A DNA stretch of 64,000 nucleotides, from contig JABBOT010000003.1 in the NCBI GenBank assembly GCA_016165875.1, forward strand, positions 21,488,873-21,552,872. The letters are read 5' to 3'. This DNA comes from Acanthopleura granulata (taxonomy: Eukaryota; Mollusca; Polyplacophora; Chitonida; Chitonidae). The position numbers were made by a program, and so were the translations under genes. Below the pieces are notes generated by a model. That model had not been told where the DNA came from. It searched no databases and saw only the letters and a list, made by a program, of their open reading frames with translations. This document shows positions 25,801 to 35,940 of the stretch, piece by piece (positions within the stretch are counted from its first letter, which is position 1; the number at the start of each line of letters is the position of its first letter).

Positions 25801-28800
25801 CCTTCCAGCGGGACACCGAGGTTTCTACAACCCCAAAATAACCAAGTTGGAGGTGACAATCGAGGGGATCCCCGAAGAGCTGTACAGCCAAGGCCTGCGT
25901 GCCTACCAGCAGTGGGATGAGGCAAGGTAGTTCTTTGCAGCCGGCTGCAAGCGCCATTCCAAGGTGGCCATGGTCGCAAAAGACCCAGCGCTGGCGAACG
26001 TGTCCATTGCCAACTTCTTAACCACTAAGTCCACTCTGTGGCTTGACCTCTGCTCCACGGACGACGACTAGCGGCGTGTCGCGAACGCCACTGAGGGAGT
26101 GACCATTCAGAACACGAAAACAGCAGAGGCTACGTTCGCTTTGAGCGTCTAACTTTACGAAGTCAAGGACACTCAGCTCAACCTTGAGGATGGCTGATTC
26201 GTCACATACATGTGCTAGAGACCTATGGCTCAGGGGACCCCACTTAATGATTATCTGCAGAATGACAGGGTGTGGGAAAATCCTTTTCACTCTCAACCTC
26301 CTGGAGGGTCCCTATCACAGCTTGTTTCAACACGTCCTCCTGTGTTCCACTATATGGTGTATCGAGTGTCCCTGGGTGTGGTGCGACCTAGAGGTCTGTG
26401 TCGTAGGCCCAGGTGAAAGGCTTCATGACTACCTCTGTGCCTTCTACCAGCTGTTCCAAGGCAAGCCATCCCTGTACATCATGGATGACAGCTCAGCCAC
26501 AAAGACATGCTCTCTGTGCTGGCCTTGTCAGGCTGGCATGCGCAACAAAGCATCTGGATGTTCACCCAGAAACTCGCTCCTGAAGGATCTATGCAAGCAG
26601 ACGCCCTGGGTGGCCATCTTCCACTGCAAAGATAGGGACTCGTTTGAAGAATACCTCAGAGAATATGATGTGATCCCTCCGGAAGAGCGGGCCAGAGTAC
26701 AGCAGCTGCTGGCCCAAATAAAGCGTGCTAAGCTTCTGTTGAAAACTGATCAGTCGGCTGCATACCATGTGCTATAATGTGAGAAACACTGTTGCTACTG
26801 CTAAAGCAGAGCAGCTGCCTGTTGCTATTTTCCCTGCAAATAATCACCTTTAGTGTGATTGCATGGGCTGCATGCGAATATATTAGAGCTGAAAGGATAG
26901 TGGTACATATCGCACGTTGCATGCGGTCTTGTGACTCAAACTGTTTGCCAGGCAAATATGGACGAACTGGACGAACTAATCTACAGACTGATCAACGAGG
27001 ATGCTGAGGCCTCGGCTGGACAAAAGAAATGGAGCAATTGGAGGAACAAGCAGAAGCGCGTGCTGCCAATCTGCACCATGAAAGGCTTGCTGCGCTGGCA
27101 GTGAGGGGCCAGGCCAAACAGTATCTTGGGAAGGCATGGACCATTGAGCAAATTAACTCCTTGGACAAGGACGAGGTCGAGAAATTCTACACCCGCTACG
27201 AGGCTAGACTAGGGGCGGCCATGACGAAAACGATAAGGCAGGCTGCACTACAATTGTACTCAGGAGTGACCAGCAGGTTTCTTCCAATCCCACCCGAGAA
27301 CCGACCGGCACCTGCATGTGACCTGGAGATGGACCCGTTTGGTGGACATGGGATTAGTAGTGCTTCCTGTGTGCTCTATCATCACTACGGCATGTTGCTA
27401 GCGCCGCTAACCGCTGCTCTTACCACAAACAGGCACTGTCAGTTTGGACCCTTGGTGTCCAAAGTGCCCTGGGGCCCTGAACGATGGCGGAGAATCCGAC
27501 TCTTCCTTCAGAGCGCCAAGCGAAGCTACGTGAGGAGACACCTCCGGTGGAAAGAGTGACATACCGTAAGAAAAGTGAAGACCCGAAGAAGGTGGCGGTG
27601 GCGTGCCGGGGCCGCTGCCATTCCCTATCCCAGACCAACTTCTCAACCTCAGAAGATTGTGCTGGTACTCCGACATCCACTATTTGGGAACCACCATGCA
27701 CTGCGGAGCTAACAGGTAAGAGTTGTGCACCTTATGTAGCTCTTGTGGGTACTCCAGATCTGCTTTCACGATATAACCCTCTGGGATGCCTGCCAGATGC
27801 TCGGCGATGGTTTTTGCAAGTTGATCTCAGTTTTCCACCCACCAAAAGCCACCTGTTGGTAGCAGCTGAATCATAGCTCAGCCATAAAGGTTGTTGGCAT
27901 CATGGTAAAAGATGCAGCTGTTAGGCTTCTTTGGGCCATAACCTTCCACCCTGAGGTCGTTAACCCAGGCGTGACGCTTTGAGACCATCAAGATACCCCT
28001 CATCCCCTACTTTATGAGGAGGTGCTGATCGTTGTCTGTCAGCAGTTCAAGCTCTATGCCTGTTTTCTTGAGGAAAACATCTCAGGAGAGACAGGGACTA
28101 GTGTAATAATGCGCCAGGTCTAGGCCATAGGCCAGGTCTTCCGGAACATCTTGAAAACATCTGGTGAGAGTCGTAGCCCCGCAGGTTGTGGGAGACCACT
28201 GGGATGGTGGTGGTTTTGGGGCTTAGCAGTAGCTTCAGGTTCCAGGCGTGTGCAGCACCCCTGTATTTTCCGGTGATGTGGCAGTGGTCCCATTGCCTTG
28301 CAACTACAAGTGGCTTTTCACAGACATGGCAGGTTGAAGCACTGTTGTTTGCCTGCCAGTCATCTTGGGTCATTGTTATGGCTTTCAGGTTAGCTAGCAT
28401 CATCTTGATCTTTTGCTTCTCTTCTCGGAGAGCTTGAAATGCTCTGCTGCATTGGGGCCACAGTACTCCACTGGCGGCTCTATCTGCCGATCACATCGCA
28501 CCACGATGTAGCAGTAACTGCAAGCCTCATGCCTGTGTTTTCCTTGTGTTGGTTTTTGTGAGGTCCAGCCCGGCGCACTCGATTTTGGTGGTGAGAGCCT
28601 CGAAGTCGGCATGGATGATGTAAGGGGTTGGGAGCTGCTTGTGGTGGTTCTGGAATGTGAGTTTGTTTTTACCCTCATCTCTACTTTCACAGCAGTGCAG
28701 CCGATCCCACGGCATTCCATTTTGTGGTCTTGCGGCATGTCTTCTCCGGAATAGTCATGGAGGCATCGCTCGCAGAAGTGATTGCGCTCTCAATGCTTGC

Positions 28801-31800
28801 TCTGGTCATAGAGTAAGCGATTGAGGTCTTTGATCCAGGTGTAGTGGAATTTCCCTGCCTTCTAGTAGTTTGATCAGAGGCGTGCCTGCTGGCTGCTTGC
28901 TTAGGCTGTGGACGATAACCCCTTTGTCCCAACCAAATATGTTGATGGCTAGGTTGTTTTGTTTCTCAACCTTTGGGATCTAGGAGATGGGAGTTGGGGA
29001 GTCAATCCCTTCAAAGTTTAGGCCATCCTCAGTTGGGCAGAAGCCTGAAGAACAGCCTCCTACTTGTGGCGGAGCATTGGATTGGTGTACTCCTCACCAC
29101 CATCAGGCCTGTTTTTTCTGAGCTGGACCTTGAGGGCAAGTTGAAACTTTACACCTCTGAGGGCTCGGGGTTCTTCCTCTAGCTTTTCTTGGATCTGGGG
29201 GCACACCCCTTCGAGAAAAGCTCTAGGGTCTGCACCATGGCGATGCCCTTCAGACACAGCCATCTGCCAGCTATGGAAGTGCCTTCCGATTGCCTGGGGG
29301 TTTTCCTGGAATGTGAGCTCATCTGTCTTGGCACCCTTAAACATCTCCAGAACCTCCTTCTGGTAGTCCTGGATTGTACGCAGAGTTTTGGAGTGAAGGA
29401 TTGGGTCAAATTCTTCCTCAATGGCCTTCCTCCTGCTGCCCGTCTTCTTGCGTGGTGGAGGGAGAGGCAGATATTTCCCAGGCTGTAAGGGCTTTAGCAG
29501 GCAATTCTTGACTGCCTCAGGAATGAGCTCCTCAAGGATGTTTTGGACTACATTATGGAGAACTGTATTTTCTGGTATTTCTGCCAGTTGCTGGTCGATG
29601 TATTCAGCCATAGTCACCATGGCAGTTATAGATGGATATACAGTAGACACACGTTCCTCTAAATGGAAATTCAATACGTGGTGATCAGTCAAAAAGGAGA
29701 TTGAGGGCTTACAACCCTACAAACACGAGCACCTTCTCTGCCCAAGCTGACCGACATTGGAGCTCGGTCATAACAAGGGGCTTCCGCTCTAACAAGTTTT
29801 GAGCCCGGTTAGCCCCGCAAGGCCCACTTAGGTGAGCCTCTGACTGTGTCCCGATGTTACACATTCAACAGGGTGTTGGGATGGGGGAGTTCCTGAGCAT
29901 GCGCACAAGATGGATCCTGCAGAAATCACCAACTCAGCCTTTTCCGCAGTGCTCTCGGGAGCTGACGTGGAGCCATTCACAATTGAGCTGTCCCTTCATG
30001 ATCATTGGTATACCATACTGTAACTGGAGCATCAGTTGTGTGAGATTGGGCTGGCTACTAGACACCGTGGTTGGCGGCGACCGCGAGAGTGTTTTCCATC
30101 AAGTCGGAACTGCGATGATCTCGCGTGCGATCGCATCATGAGCATGAATTCTCCTACGAAGCAGGTATATGATTCTCTGAATGCGCTCGCGTATGATGGC
30201 GGGTATGGTGTCACCATATTCAAGTGTCATCTCATTTTCGAAGATCGTCTCCAAGACGTCGGCGCAGTTGCCCCGCGCGACCTTTAGCCACCTGGGTATA
30301 GAGAATATCGTTGAGCTGCAGGGTAGCTTCGGGATGGAAGAGGTGAAACGTCTCAGTCGATGCCATCTTTTCTTTCGGCATCAAACTATGTTATGTTTCT
30401 GTTCAGTCTCTAACAGAGGGTTGGTCGGCCTATGGCAATTATGTTTGAACGTGAACGCCCGTTTGCGTATATAAACTTTTGCCAGTTATCTATGTACCTG
30501 ATCACCTGTTCACGTACATAAACTTCTGCCAGTTATCTATGTAGCTGATCACCTGTTCACGTACATAAACTTTTGCAGATTATCTATGTACCTGGACGCC
30601 ATACGGTTTGATGTGTCTAGAACGTAGTGCTGGGAGCTGTCTAAGAGGTGGGGAGGCTCCCAGCACCAGGTGAGCCAGAACCCCCATTATCTATACTACT
30701 ACATGGATAAAGAAAATAGAGCAGCTTTTACGGCATTAAACTGTAATGTTCATTACTTGCCTCTTCCTTTAAACCATTGTTTGTTGTGATTATATGTAAT
30801 CATATACACATTCCTCATTGTCAGTTAGTATGGGAGATATCTCTGTTATCAGTAAGTCATTCCTTTATGCCTTTTCTTGTTTGTCAGTCGTTTGATTTGA
30901 AATCTGAGAGAAGTCGTTTGGCTGGAGATCTGGAGAGGACGAGAGGAGAACTAGGCAAGGCACAACAGGTATATAAACTGTGAATCTGCAGGCATGTGGC
31001 ATATTTCCCACCTAAGGCAGAAGAATCTTGTAAAACTGTCACCTGTTAAGATGTGTACATGAGCATTTTGTTGTAATTCTTCAACTTTTTCACAAGTTTG
31101 TAAGATGTTTATCCAAGCGTATTTTGATGCCGTTGTTCAACTTAGACTGATAAAATTATACTTTCTGTAAAGGCTATAAATTAGCCTAGAAAATCAGTGT
31201 AGTTTTGTGTCCAAACTCAAATTGAAAAGTGCATTCTGTTGCTCTTTGATGTGTGAAAAGGTTGTGCAATTAGGGTAGGCTTTGTTCTTAAGCATTGATC
31301 AGAACTTTTCCTTTCATGGCTGGTATATTCTTAATTTTCTCAAGTAAAACCATTTTAAGCAGTTTGTTGTGTTGTTGTGACCCACTTGCTACAATGATCA
31401 GATTGCTCAGTGTTGGAGGGGTGTCTAGAGAACTACTTTTTCTGTTTTCAGAAAGATGGCGATGTTGATGTAAATGAGATGAGGCTTCGTATGGCAGGAC
31501 TACAGTCTGAGTTAGAATCAGTGAGTTTTTGTGCCTTTCCATGCCTGACCCACAGTCATTTATATGTCTCTGTCAACCATTAGCATCAGGCACAGAAGTG
31601 CTACTTCGGACATTTTCTTCAACTAACCTGTACAGTTTGTATAATAGTAATTTCTGAAGCTTCATGTTTTAATATAAAGTACTGAAAATGTGCATCTCCT
31701 ACCAGAAAATCGGAAAAATTAGTATACTAAATTTTCTCATCACATATCTTCCAATGTGGATTTTTTAGTTTGTTTGCTATCCTGAAGGTCAAAGTAATAT

Positions 31801-33390
31801 AGTACATATAAAGGTACATGCATTGGTGAGATTTTATTTGAAAAGAAATGTACTCAGGTAACCAGCATATTTATCTCTGACTCTGCAGACAAAGAGAAGT
31901 GGGGCAAACACTGAAGCCGCTATACATGGAGACCTGGTAGCTGCCAAGCATGAGCTCCTGAAAATACAGGAGATGTTGGAAATGGCTCAACAGGTGTGAA
32001 AGTCCTGTCAAGAATCATTTGGTGATAGTGTCACTGTGTCATTTTTGGCCTCAGATGTGAAAACTGTTGTTTATATTATTTATTGACAGTTTCTGACAGC
32101 TCATAGTTTTACAGTTGATGATGTTTGACTGTGGTAAATTTTTAAACAGGGCATTTCAATGTGATATTGACTGAAAAGTCTTAGCCTGATGTCTGGCATG
32201 GATTTTTCTGTGTCTTTATGGCTAAGTTGTTTATATATTTGAGTGGTGTTTAACGCAAGAATATTTTACTCATGCGATGGCAGCCAGCATTATGGTGGGA
32301 GGAAACCTGGCAGAACCCAGGGTAAACCCATGACCATCCGCAGGTTGCTGGCAGACCTTCCCGCATATGGCTAGAGAGGAAGCTGGCATGAGCTGGACTT
32401 GAACTCACAGCAACCGCAGTGAGAGGCATGGGGTCATAACACAATGCTGACTTGCTAACCCCCTCGGCCACGTAGGCATGATTGTGAAAATGGTTGTTAG
32501 CAAAGATGTGGCCATATTTCCCCTCCTAACACTGAGTTGTTTACTTTCTGTGTTTACAGGAGTTAGAAAAGAAAGTTCACCAGACAAATATTGTTAAAAA
32601 TATGAAGCAGATGTTACAGAAAAAGAATGAACAGTTGAAGGAACTGAGGAAACGCTTATCAAAGTAAGAGCTTTACTAGGAAATATTGTCTTCCGATTTA
32701 AAAGAAAAGACAAGATGCTCTAGACCATATGTATATGCACTGATTAAGTACCCCAGACAAAGGTTAAAATGCATACTTGCTTATTTTAATGAGTAAGCAA
32801 AATCACTCGTGCCAAAAAAATCAAAAGCATCACCATGTTATTAAGCTTAACCAGTCAGGCGTAAGTTATTTCTATATTCCAAGACTGTGGCCATTTCTAG
32901 TGAAACAACACAAATGCTGTTTTGTTTTGCCCTTTAGCCATATGGCGTAATCTGCTAGGAGACAGTTCCAAATTAAAAGTTGCGCATCAGAATCAATGGT
33001 TGTAGCTGTTCGGGTTAAGTTCCACCCATCTTCCAAAATAACAAGTTATATCATCTGTTGTTGTTTCTTTTAAGAGCTGCCTGTTGCATATCTTTTAATG
33101 AATGTATTATTGTTATTGTTAAGGAAATATCTGTATAATTGGGGAAGAAAAAATCGGGGTGCTGGTTATCCACTGATTAAACTAGATTTTGAGAGAATGA
33201 GCTGGGATCTCCAAAGAAGACAGATGTCAGACAGATTCAACTAGCTGTGAAAAATTCCTGTACTATAATTCTTCATGAAGTTGAATGTGTTGTATACCTG
33301 TATGTGTTTAAAATTTGCGCTTTTTCTGTTCGGTTTCCCAGAACATTTTATCTGTTGTTTTTCAGGTATGAGCCCCTGTCAGATGATTGA
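19862..33390 (+). CDS. LZTFL1: Leucine zipper transcription factor-like protein 1 (5' partial model, 9 coding exons)
   Basis: LZTFL1 is a cytoplasmic coiled-coil protein that binds the BBSome and controls its entry into cilia; it is linked to Bardet-Biedl syndrome in humans. Exons: 19862-19986, 20626-20820, 21207-21339, 21725-21790, 30888-30968, 31452-31520, 31889-31993, 32560-32663, 33366-33390. All junctions are GT-AG with matching phases. They encode 300 residues (human protein 299). Family blocks seen: GLNENHQTQVINYMRFAR, TIDEVTDMLNGL, EVESELINTAHTNVLLMRQ, AEKWHLKMQADISELENR, KLEPLNEGG, KNMKQMLQKKNEQLKELRKRL, and C-terminal YEPLSDD. The coiled coil fills the second half. Exon 19862-19986 opens in phase 0 with TSLGLNE, matching the family N-terminus just after its Met, so the missing coding exon may hold little more than the ATG. 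I could not place it in 17300-19860. Intron 5 carries the Maverick element. Confidence 0.93.
20298..20488 (+). mobile_element. SINE family 1, 3'-truncated or decayed
   Basis: GAGGGGCGTCTGTGGCTTAC head, CAATGACCCAGGAGCCTCAC, AGGATTCAACTCCAGCTTTG (B box), then TCTGGCTTCCTCTCTGGTCG. The core and tail are poorly preserved. Confidence 0.75.
22831..22901 (+). repeat. Left terminal inverted repeat of the Maverick element
   Basis: Starts AGTGGTATAGACAATGGGGG and pairs with 30630-30700 on the other strand. Internal to it is a short palindrome, CTGGGAGC ... GCTCCCAG, which could fold into a hairpin. The same palindrome is kept in the right copy. Confidence 0.9.
22992..23860 (+). pseudogene. Maverick capsid-like protein relic (possible minor capsid/penton type)
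   Basis: The first plus-strand coding relic inside the left end. Coding character is seen in one frame from 22992 to about 23370, then in another frame from about 23350 to 23679, so there is a frameshift near 23360. A TAG at about 23677 interrupts it, and a proline/valine-rich tail continues to a TGA near 23860. Family assignment rests on resemblance to a conserved Maverick ORF and its position; the capsid role is inference. It cannot produce a full protein as it stands. Confidence 0.5.
23945..24903 (-). pseudogene. Unidentified Maverick-associated gene relic on the minus strand
   Basis: Minus-strand coding character runs from 24903 down to about 23950 over at least two frames (start region MMTWMTDTGATGTR; later block SFTDNAVDEILATIMDSPLP), with frameshifts near 24700 and 24490. 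The C-terminal part is glycine/alanine-rich on the coding strand. It lies between two plus-strand capsid-like relics and points the opposite way. I do not recognise a domain. Confidence 0.45.
25100..26160 (+). pseudogene. Maverick major-capsid-like protein relic
   Basis: Plus-strand coding character continues over about 1 kb in several frames. Recognisable blocks are DDHKVVQNLIRAVVKKITI near 25200, SAHYQGIN near 25340, TLWNINLNITAHFMKGILMLFDD near 25720-25795 (cited in part), and AYQQWDEAR near 25900. Frame changes and in-frame stops break it at several points. The resemblance to the long capsid ORF of Mavericks and its place just before the ATPase support the call; the double jelly-roll assignment is inference. 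Confidence 0.55.
26184..26777 (+). pseudogene. Maverick A32/FtsK-like packaging ATPase relic
   Basis: The reading frame includes a Walker A-like segment (MTGCGKI, with the usual final T/S replaced) and a Walker B-like segment (SLYIMDDSSATK), spaced as in genome-packaging ATPases of Mavericks and related viruses. The middle part does not look conserved, and a shifted frame (26225-26416) carries part of the signal, so frameshifts are likely. It directly follows the capsid-like relic, the normal order. The C-terminus ends QSAAYHVL. Confidence 0.6.
26958..27480 (+). pseudogene. Conserved Maverick ORF of unknown function, frameshifted
   Basis: ATG at 26958 opens MDELDELIYRLINEDAEA in one frame; after about 27057 the coding character moves to the frame of 27029-27559 (ARAANLHHERLAALAVRGQAK, QYLGKAWTIEQIN, RYEARLGAAMTKT; cited in part). 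It is an acidic/charged, probably helical protein that follows the ATPase in Mavericks. One frameshift near 27057 breaks it. Function not known to me. Confidence 0.5.
27484..27720 (+). pseudogene. Short charged ORF relic following the ATPase block
   Basis: MAENPTLPSERQAKLREE starts just after the previous relic. It is lysine/glutamate-rich for about 40 residues and then loses coding character near 27600, where it runs into the 3' end of the opposing polymerase relic. This may be a deletion junction. No family recognised. Confidence 0.3.
27690..29692 (-). pseudogene. Maverick protein-primed family B DNA polymerase relic (truncated)
   Basis: Read on the minus strand from 29692. The N-terminal region (29060-29692) contains RALRGVKFQLALKVQLRK. 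An exonuclease I block (HADFEALTTKI, near 28596-28620) follows, then DHCHITGKYRGAAH and exonuclease II (SHNLRGYDSH, near 28165-28190), then a polymerase motif A-like block (DANNLYG, near 27880-27905) followed at once by a TGA. Successive blocks lie in different frames and several stops are present, so it is inactive. The palm motif C (DTD) is not seen and appears deleted at about 27600-27690. Confidence 0.75.
30232..30366 (-). pseudogene. Small Maverick-associated ORF relic
   Basis: A 44-codon minus-strand ORF starting MASTETFHLFHPEATLQ. After its TGA at 30232-30234 a shifted frame continues with coding-like sequence (TIPAIIRERIQRIIYLLRRR) to about 30130, so a frameshift has probably truncated a longer gene. 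It lies upstream of the polymerase relic on the same strand. Not recognised. Confidence 0.35.
30471..30597. repeat. 47-bp subterminal tandem repeat in the Maverick element
   Basis: The word ATAAACTT[TC]TGC recurs at 30471, 30518 and 30565, a 47-bp period, with about 2.6 copies that share CAGTTATCTATGTA and GATCACCTGTTCACGTAC. It lies just inside the right inverted repeat and is not mirrored at the left end. Confidence 0.85.
30630..30700 (-). repeat. Right terminal inverted repeat of the Maverick element
   Basis: Read on the minus strand it starts AGTAGTATAGATAATGGGGG and matches the left end with about seven mismatches over 71 bases. It includes the same CTGGGAGC/GCTCCCAG hairpin arms. Confidence 0.9.
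31078..31273 (+). repeat. Dispersed repeat copy with complementary ends
   Basis: Begins TTCTTCAACTTTTTCACAAG and ends GTGTGAAAAGGTTGTG, which is close to the reverse complement of its start, suggesting a MITE-like structure. It is related to 7190-7375 and perhaps to 34428-34600. It lies in LZTFL1 intron 6. Confidence 0.45.
32228..32477 (-). mobile_element. SINE family 1, nearly full length, in LZTFL1 intron 8
   Basis: TTTGAGTGGTGTTTAACGC tail side, CCAGCATTATGGTGGGAGGA, GAGCTGGACTTGAACTCACA (B box), CTAACCCCCTCGGCCACGTA (A box side). Ends about 80 bp before exon 32560-32663. Confidence 0.88.
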
Positions 33391-35160
33391 AGTGCAGAAT
33401 TTATTTTACAAAGTTGCGCGATCTACCTAACGTACAGTAGGATAACCTGTCAACATGTGATGTCCATGACAAAGATGTAAATGTTTTCTAATCTTCGCAG
33501 AGACGCTCCGTCCAGTATATGTCACATATGCATTTAAAAACCAAATTCTAGCCCACCTGTTAGACTCTGTAGTGCTACTTGTTGTAACTCTTCACCCAAG
33601 GAATATTGATGGCAACGGGGCCATTTTGTGGCTCAAATTAATGTGAAAATATATCGTATTTTCTTTTCTTTTGATTACCTAGAACTCCTAATCTGTCTAA
33701 ATGCTTTGTTGTGTCATACACTTAGCAGATCTTCACTGTGTTGTTGTATCATAGCTGAACATGGGGAGTCTGTTCTGGTCTGTCTCGTATGTTACGGTAG
33801 GCTAGTCCGTGGTCAAACTTATTCTTCACAATTTACCTGATAACTTAAAACACAACTGTTAATGTCAGATTAAAATCTCAGATGTTCTTCTCTTGATATT
33901 CAAGTGTTTTGTGGATATGTTTTAAGTATTTAACTGTGAATAAATCAGAATGATATTTTTTCCTACGATGTACATGTTTCGTCCATTTATAGTATACTTT
34001 TTTGAACGTTAAAGCTTCATTAGACAACAGTGTATAAATATGATAGTGTCTGTCAGTGTTTTGACATGGAAGGTATTTTCCTAAATTGCTAATCTTGCAT
34101 GTTCAATTTGTGCATGGCAGCGTAAGTTCGTGAAATCAAGTTACTCTACTTTTATGTTCTGTGGAGTTGCGTATTTTAACGACATTTAGCTGAATTAAAA
34201 TCTCTGATCTTTGGGGTAAAAAGTCATTCATTTTGTGTACTTCATCAGAGGTTGCCTTGGAACTCATCCCTGCTGTTTGCTGTACATGGCTGGCATGTCT
34301 TTCGAAAGATTATAGCGTAAGGGCCACATCTGCAATCTGGCATGCGTAATGCCAGAAACTCATTGCTCTTACATCTGCCCAAGTAATTCATTTGGATCAC
34401 TGTCATTATTAACTCTTAAGCTTAAGTCCTCAACCTTTTCACGCATGTGAGAAAACAACTTTCAGTGCAGTTGATACATCTTATGATTCAGTTTTGGAGA
34501 CATATCTACATTGGTTGAATTTACCAAATTCAGGGCTTCAAAATTTATCAATCTACACAAAATAGTGCATTCAGAATGGGCCTAAATAAATGGCACACAT
34601 GCCTAATTCTTGAACTACAGCATAGTGACCTGTATTTAGTGGATGTTCTTCAGTTACTGTTATCTCTCTCATTCCACAAGCATCATTTTGCTAAGTTTGC
34701 CATCAGTTGAATACTTTTGACATTCATGCCATCACTGTTAAATGAATGACTCAGGCTGGTGAGCATATCTGGTATTTACCCTGAATATGAGTATGTACAT
34801 CTGGCCTAGTCCTCTATATTCACATGTACCAGTGTTGTTCGTTTACTTTACCCTGTGCCTAGTTTGACAAACTGCTCATCACAGAAGCAGCTTGTACATC
34901 CTGGAAGTAGTAAATATTCCAGCAATGACATGTGTACACTTGGTAAATTGCACTGAACTGCTGTGCGTGGGTTGTTCCATTAATATGCTGCCAGTTAACC
35001 ACTGTCAGCTGTGATTAATATTCTGTGATGAATTATTCCTCCCACGACGTGTTTCACTCCAATTTAGCATCCATTTGTCCATTCTGGGCTAATGTGCTAT
35101 GGTACAAGTAAATATTATGGTATGTAAATATTATATCCGTCCTAAAGTTTGACCAATAAA
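33391..35160 (+). other. LZTFL1: LZTFL1 3' UTR and downstream region
   Basis: Downstream of the LZTFL1 stop there is no long ORF. Canonical AATAAA polyadenylation hexamers occur at 33939-33944 (549 bp after the stop) and 35155-35160. The nearer one is the more likely main 3' end, giving a UTR of roughly 0.57 kb; a longer form is possible. Confidence 0.5.
33939..33944 (+). terminator. LZTFL1: Candidate polyadenylation signal AATAAA of LZTFL1
   Basis: This is the first AATAAA after the stop codon at 33388-33390, in an AT-rich context (GTGAATAAATCAG). A T-rich stretch (GATATTTTTTCC) follows within about 15-30 bases, as expected for a cleavage site. Not verified by transcripts. Confidence 0.5.
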
Positions 35161-35495
35161 TTTGTTTTACTCAGATCTGGTGAATGGTTTCCAGCTTCTT
35201 ACTTTCCACAACGTTATGTTTTCAAAATGTTTAGGGACCGTGCTGAAAAGTGGAAGAAAGTGTAGTACCATACCTGTAGCTAAGTGTACACCCAGGGTGC
35301 AGCTCTGACAGGCTTGTCTGTAGAGTAAGTTCATGTATTGCATTTCACCTGACGTTCTAGTTTTCTATACTGGTCACAATTTGCTACGTTCAGGCTGACT
35401 CATCTTATAGGGCCACTTAAGAGATTTATGTTAACCTTGACTAATATTTTCTGAGAGAAAAGTGTTGGCATCAAATGTATCATTTTAGAACATTT

Positions 35496-35630
35496 TTATT
35501 TATTTTATTTTGATTGGTGTGTTACGCCGTAGTCAAGAATATTTCAATTATACAAGGGCGGCCAGCATTACGGTGGGAGGAAACCAACAACCATCCACAG
35601 GTTGCTGACTGACCTTCCCACGTTCGGCCT
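35496..35630 (-). mobile_element. SINE family 1, 3' half
   Basis: TTTTATTTTGATTGGTGTGT, CCGTAGTCAAGAATATTTCA, CAGCATTACGGTGGGAGGAA, then CACAGGTTGCTGACTGACCT. The head is missing. Confidence 0.85.
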
Positions 35631-35789
35631 GTAAGGACATTTATGTGCATCAGAAAGTGTGACATTAAAAATATTTCAGCAAGATGCACATTATGCTCAG
35701 AGAACATGTTATAATATGAAATGGTAATTTCAGAATTTTTCAATCTACAAAGTGGTAATTGTGGTTAAAACCGTATTCCTCTGTACCTG

Positions 35790-35940
35790 GTGTACCCGGG
35801 AAGGTCCTCCAGGAACGTGCAGACGACCATGGGGTTCCGCACCAGGTCTCTGCTTGGTTTTCTCCCATCGTAACTCTGGCCGCTGACGTGTGAGGGAAAT
35901 ATTCTTGAGTACTGTGTAAAACACAATCAAATAAATAAAT
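35790..35940 (+). mobile_element. SINE family 1, 3' half
   Basis: Contains GGTTTTCTCCCATCGTAACT core, GGGAAATATTCTTGAGTACT, and AAACACAATCAAATAAATAA tail. The 5' part (GTGTACCCGGGAAGGTCCTC) differs from other copies, so the element may be chimeric. Confidence 0.75.

Larger units (their letters stand above)
22831..30700. mobile_element. Degenerate Maverick/Polinton element in LZTFL1 intron 5
   Basis: A 7870-bp insertion bounded by inverted repeats (22831-22901 and 30630-30700, about 64 of 71 positions identical by eye) that begin 5'-AGT, as Maverick ends commonly do. Between them lie relics of genes typical of these virus-like self-synthesising transposons: capsid-like proteins, an A32/FtsK-type packaging ATPase and a protein-primed family B DNA polymerase. 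All have frameshifts or stops. I found no retroviral-type integrase and no adenovirus-type protease. The element is about half the usual 15-20 kb, so it appears internally deleted. The flanks (CACTTG left, ACATGG right) do not form a clear 6-bp target duplication, which suggests decay or recombination after insertion. Confidence 0.88.
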
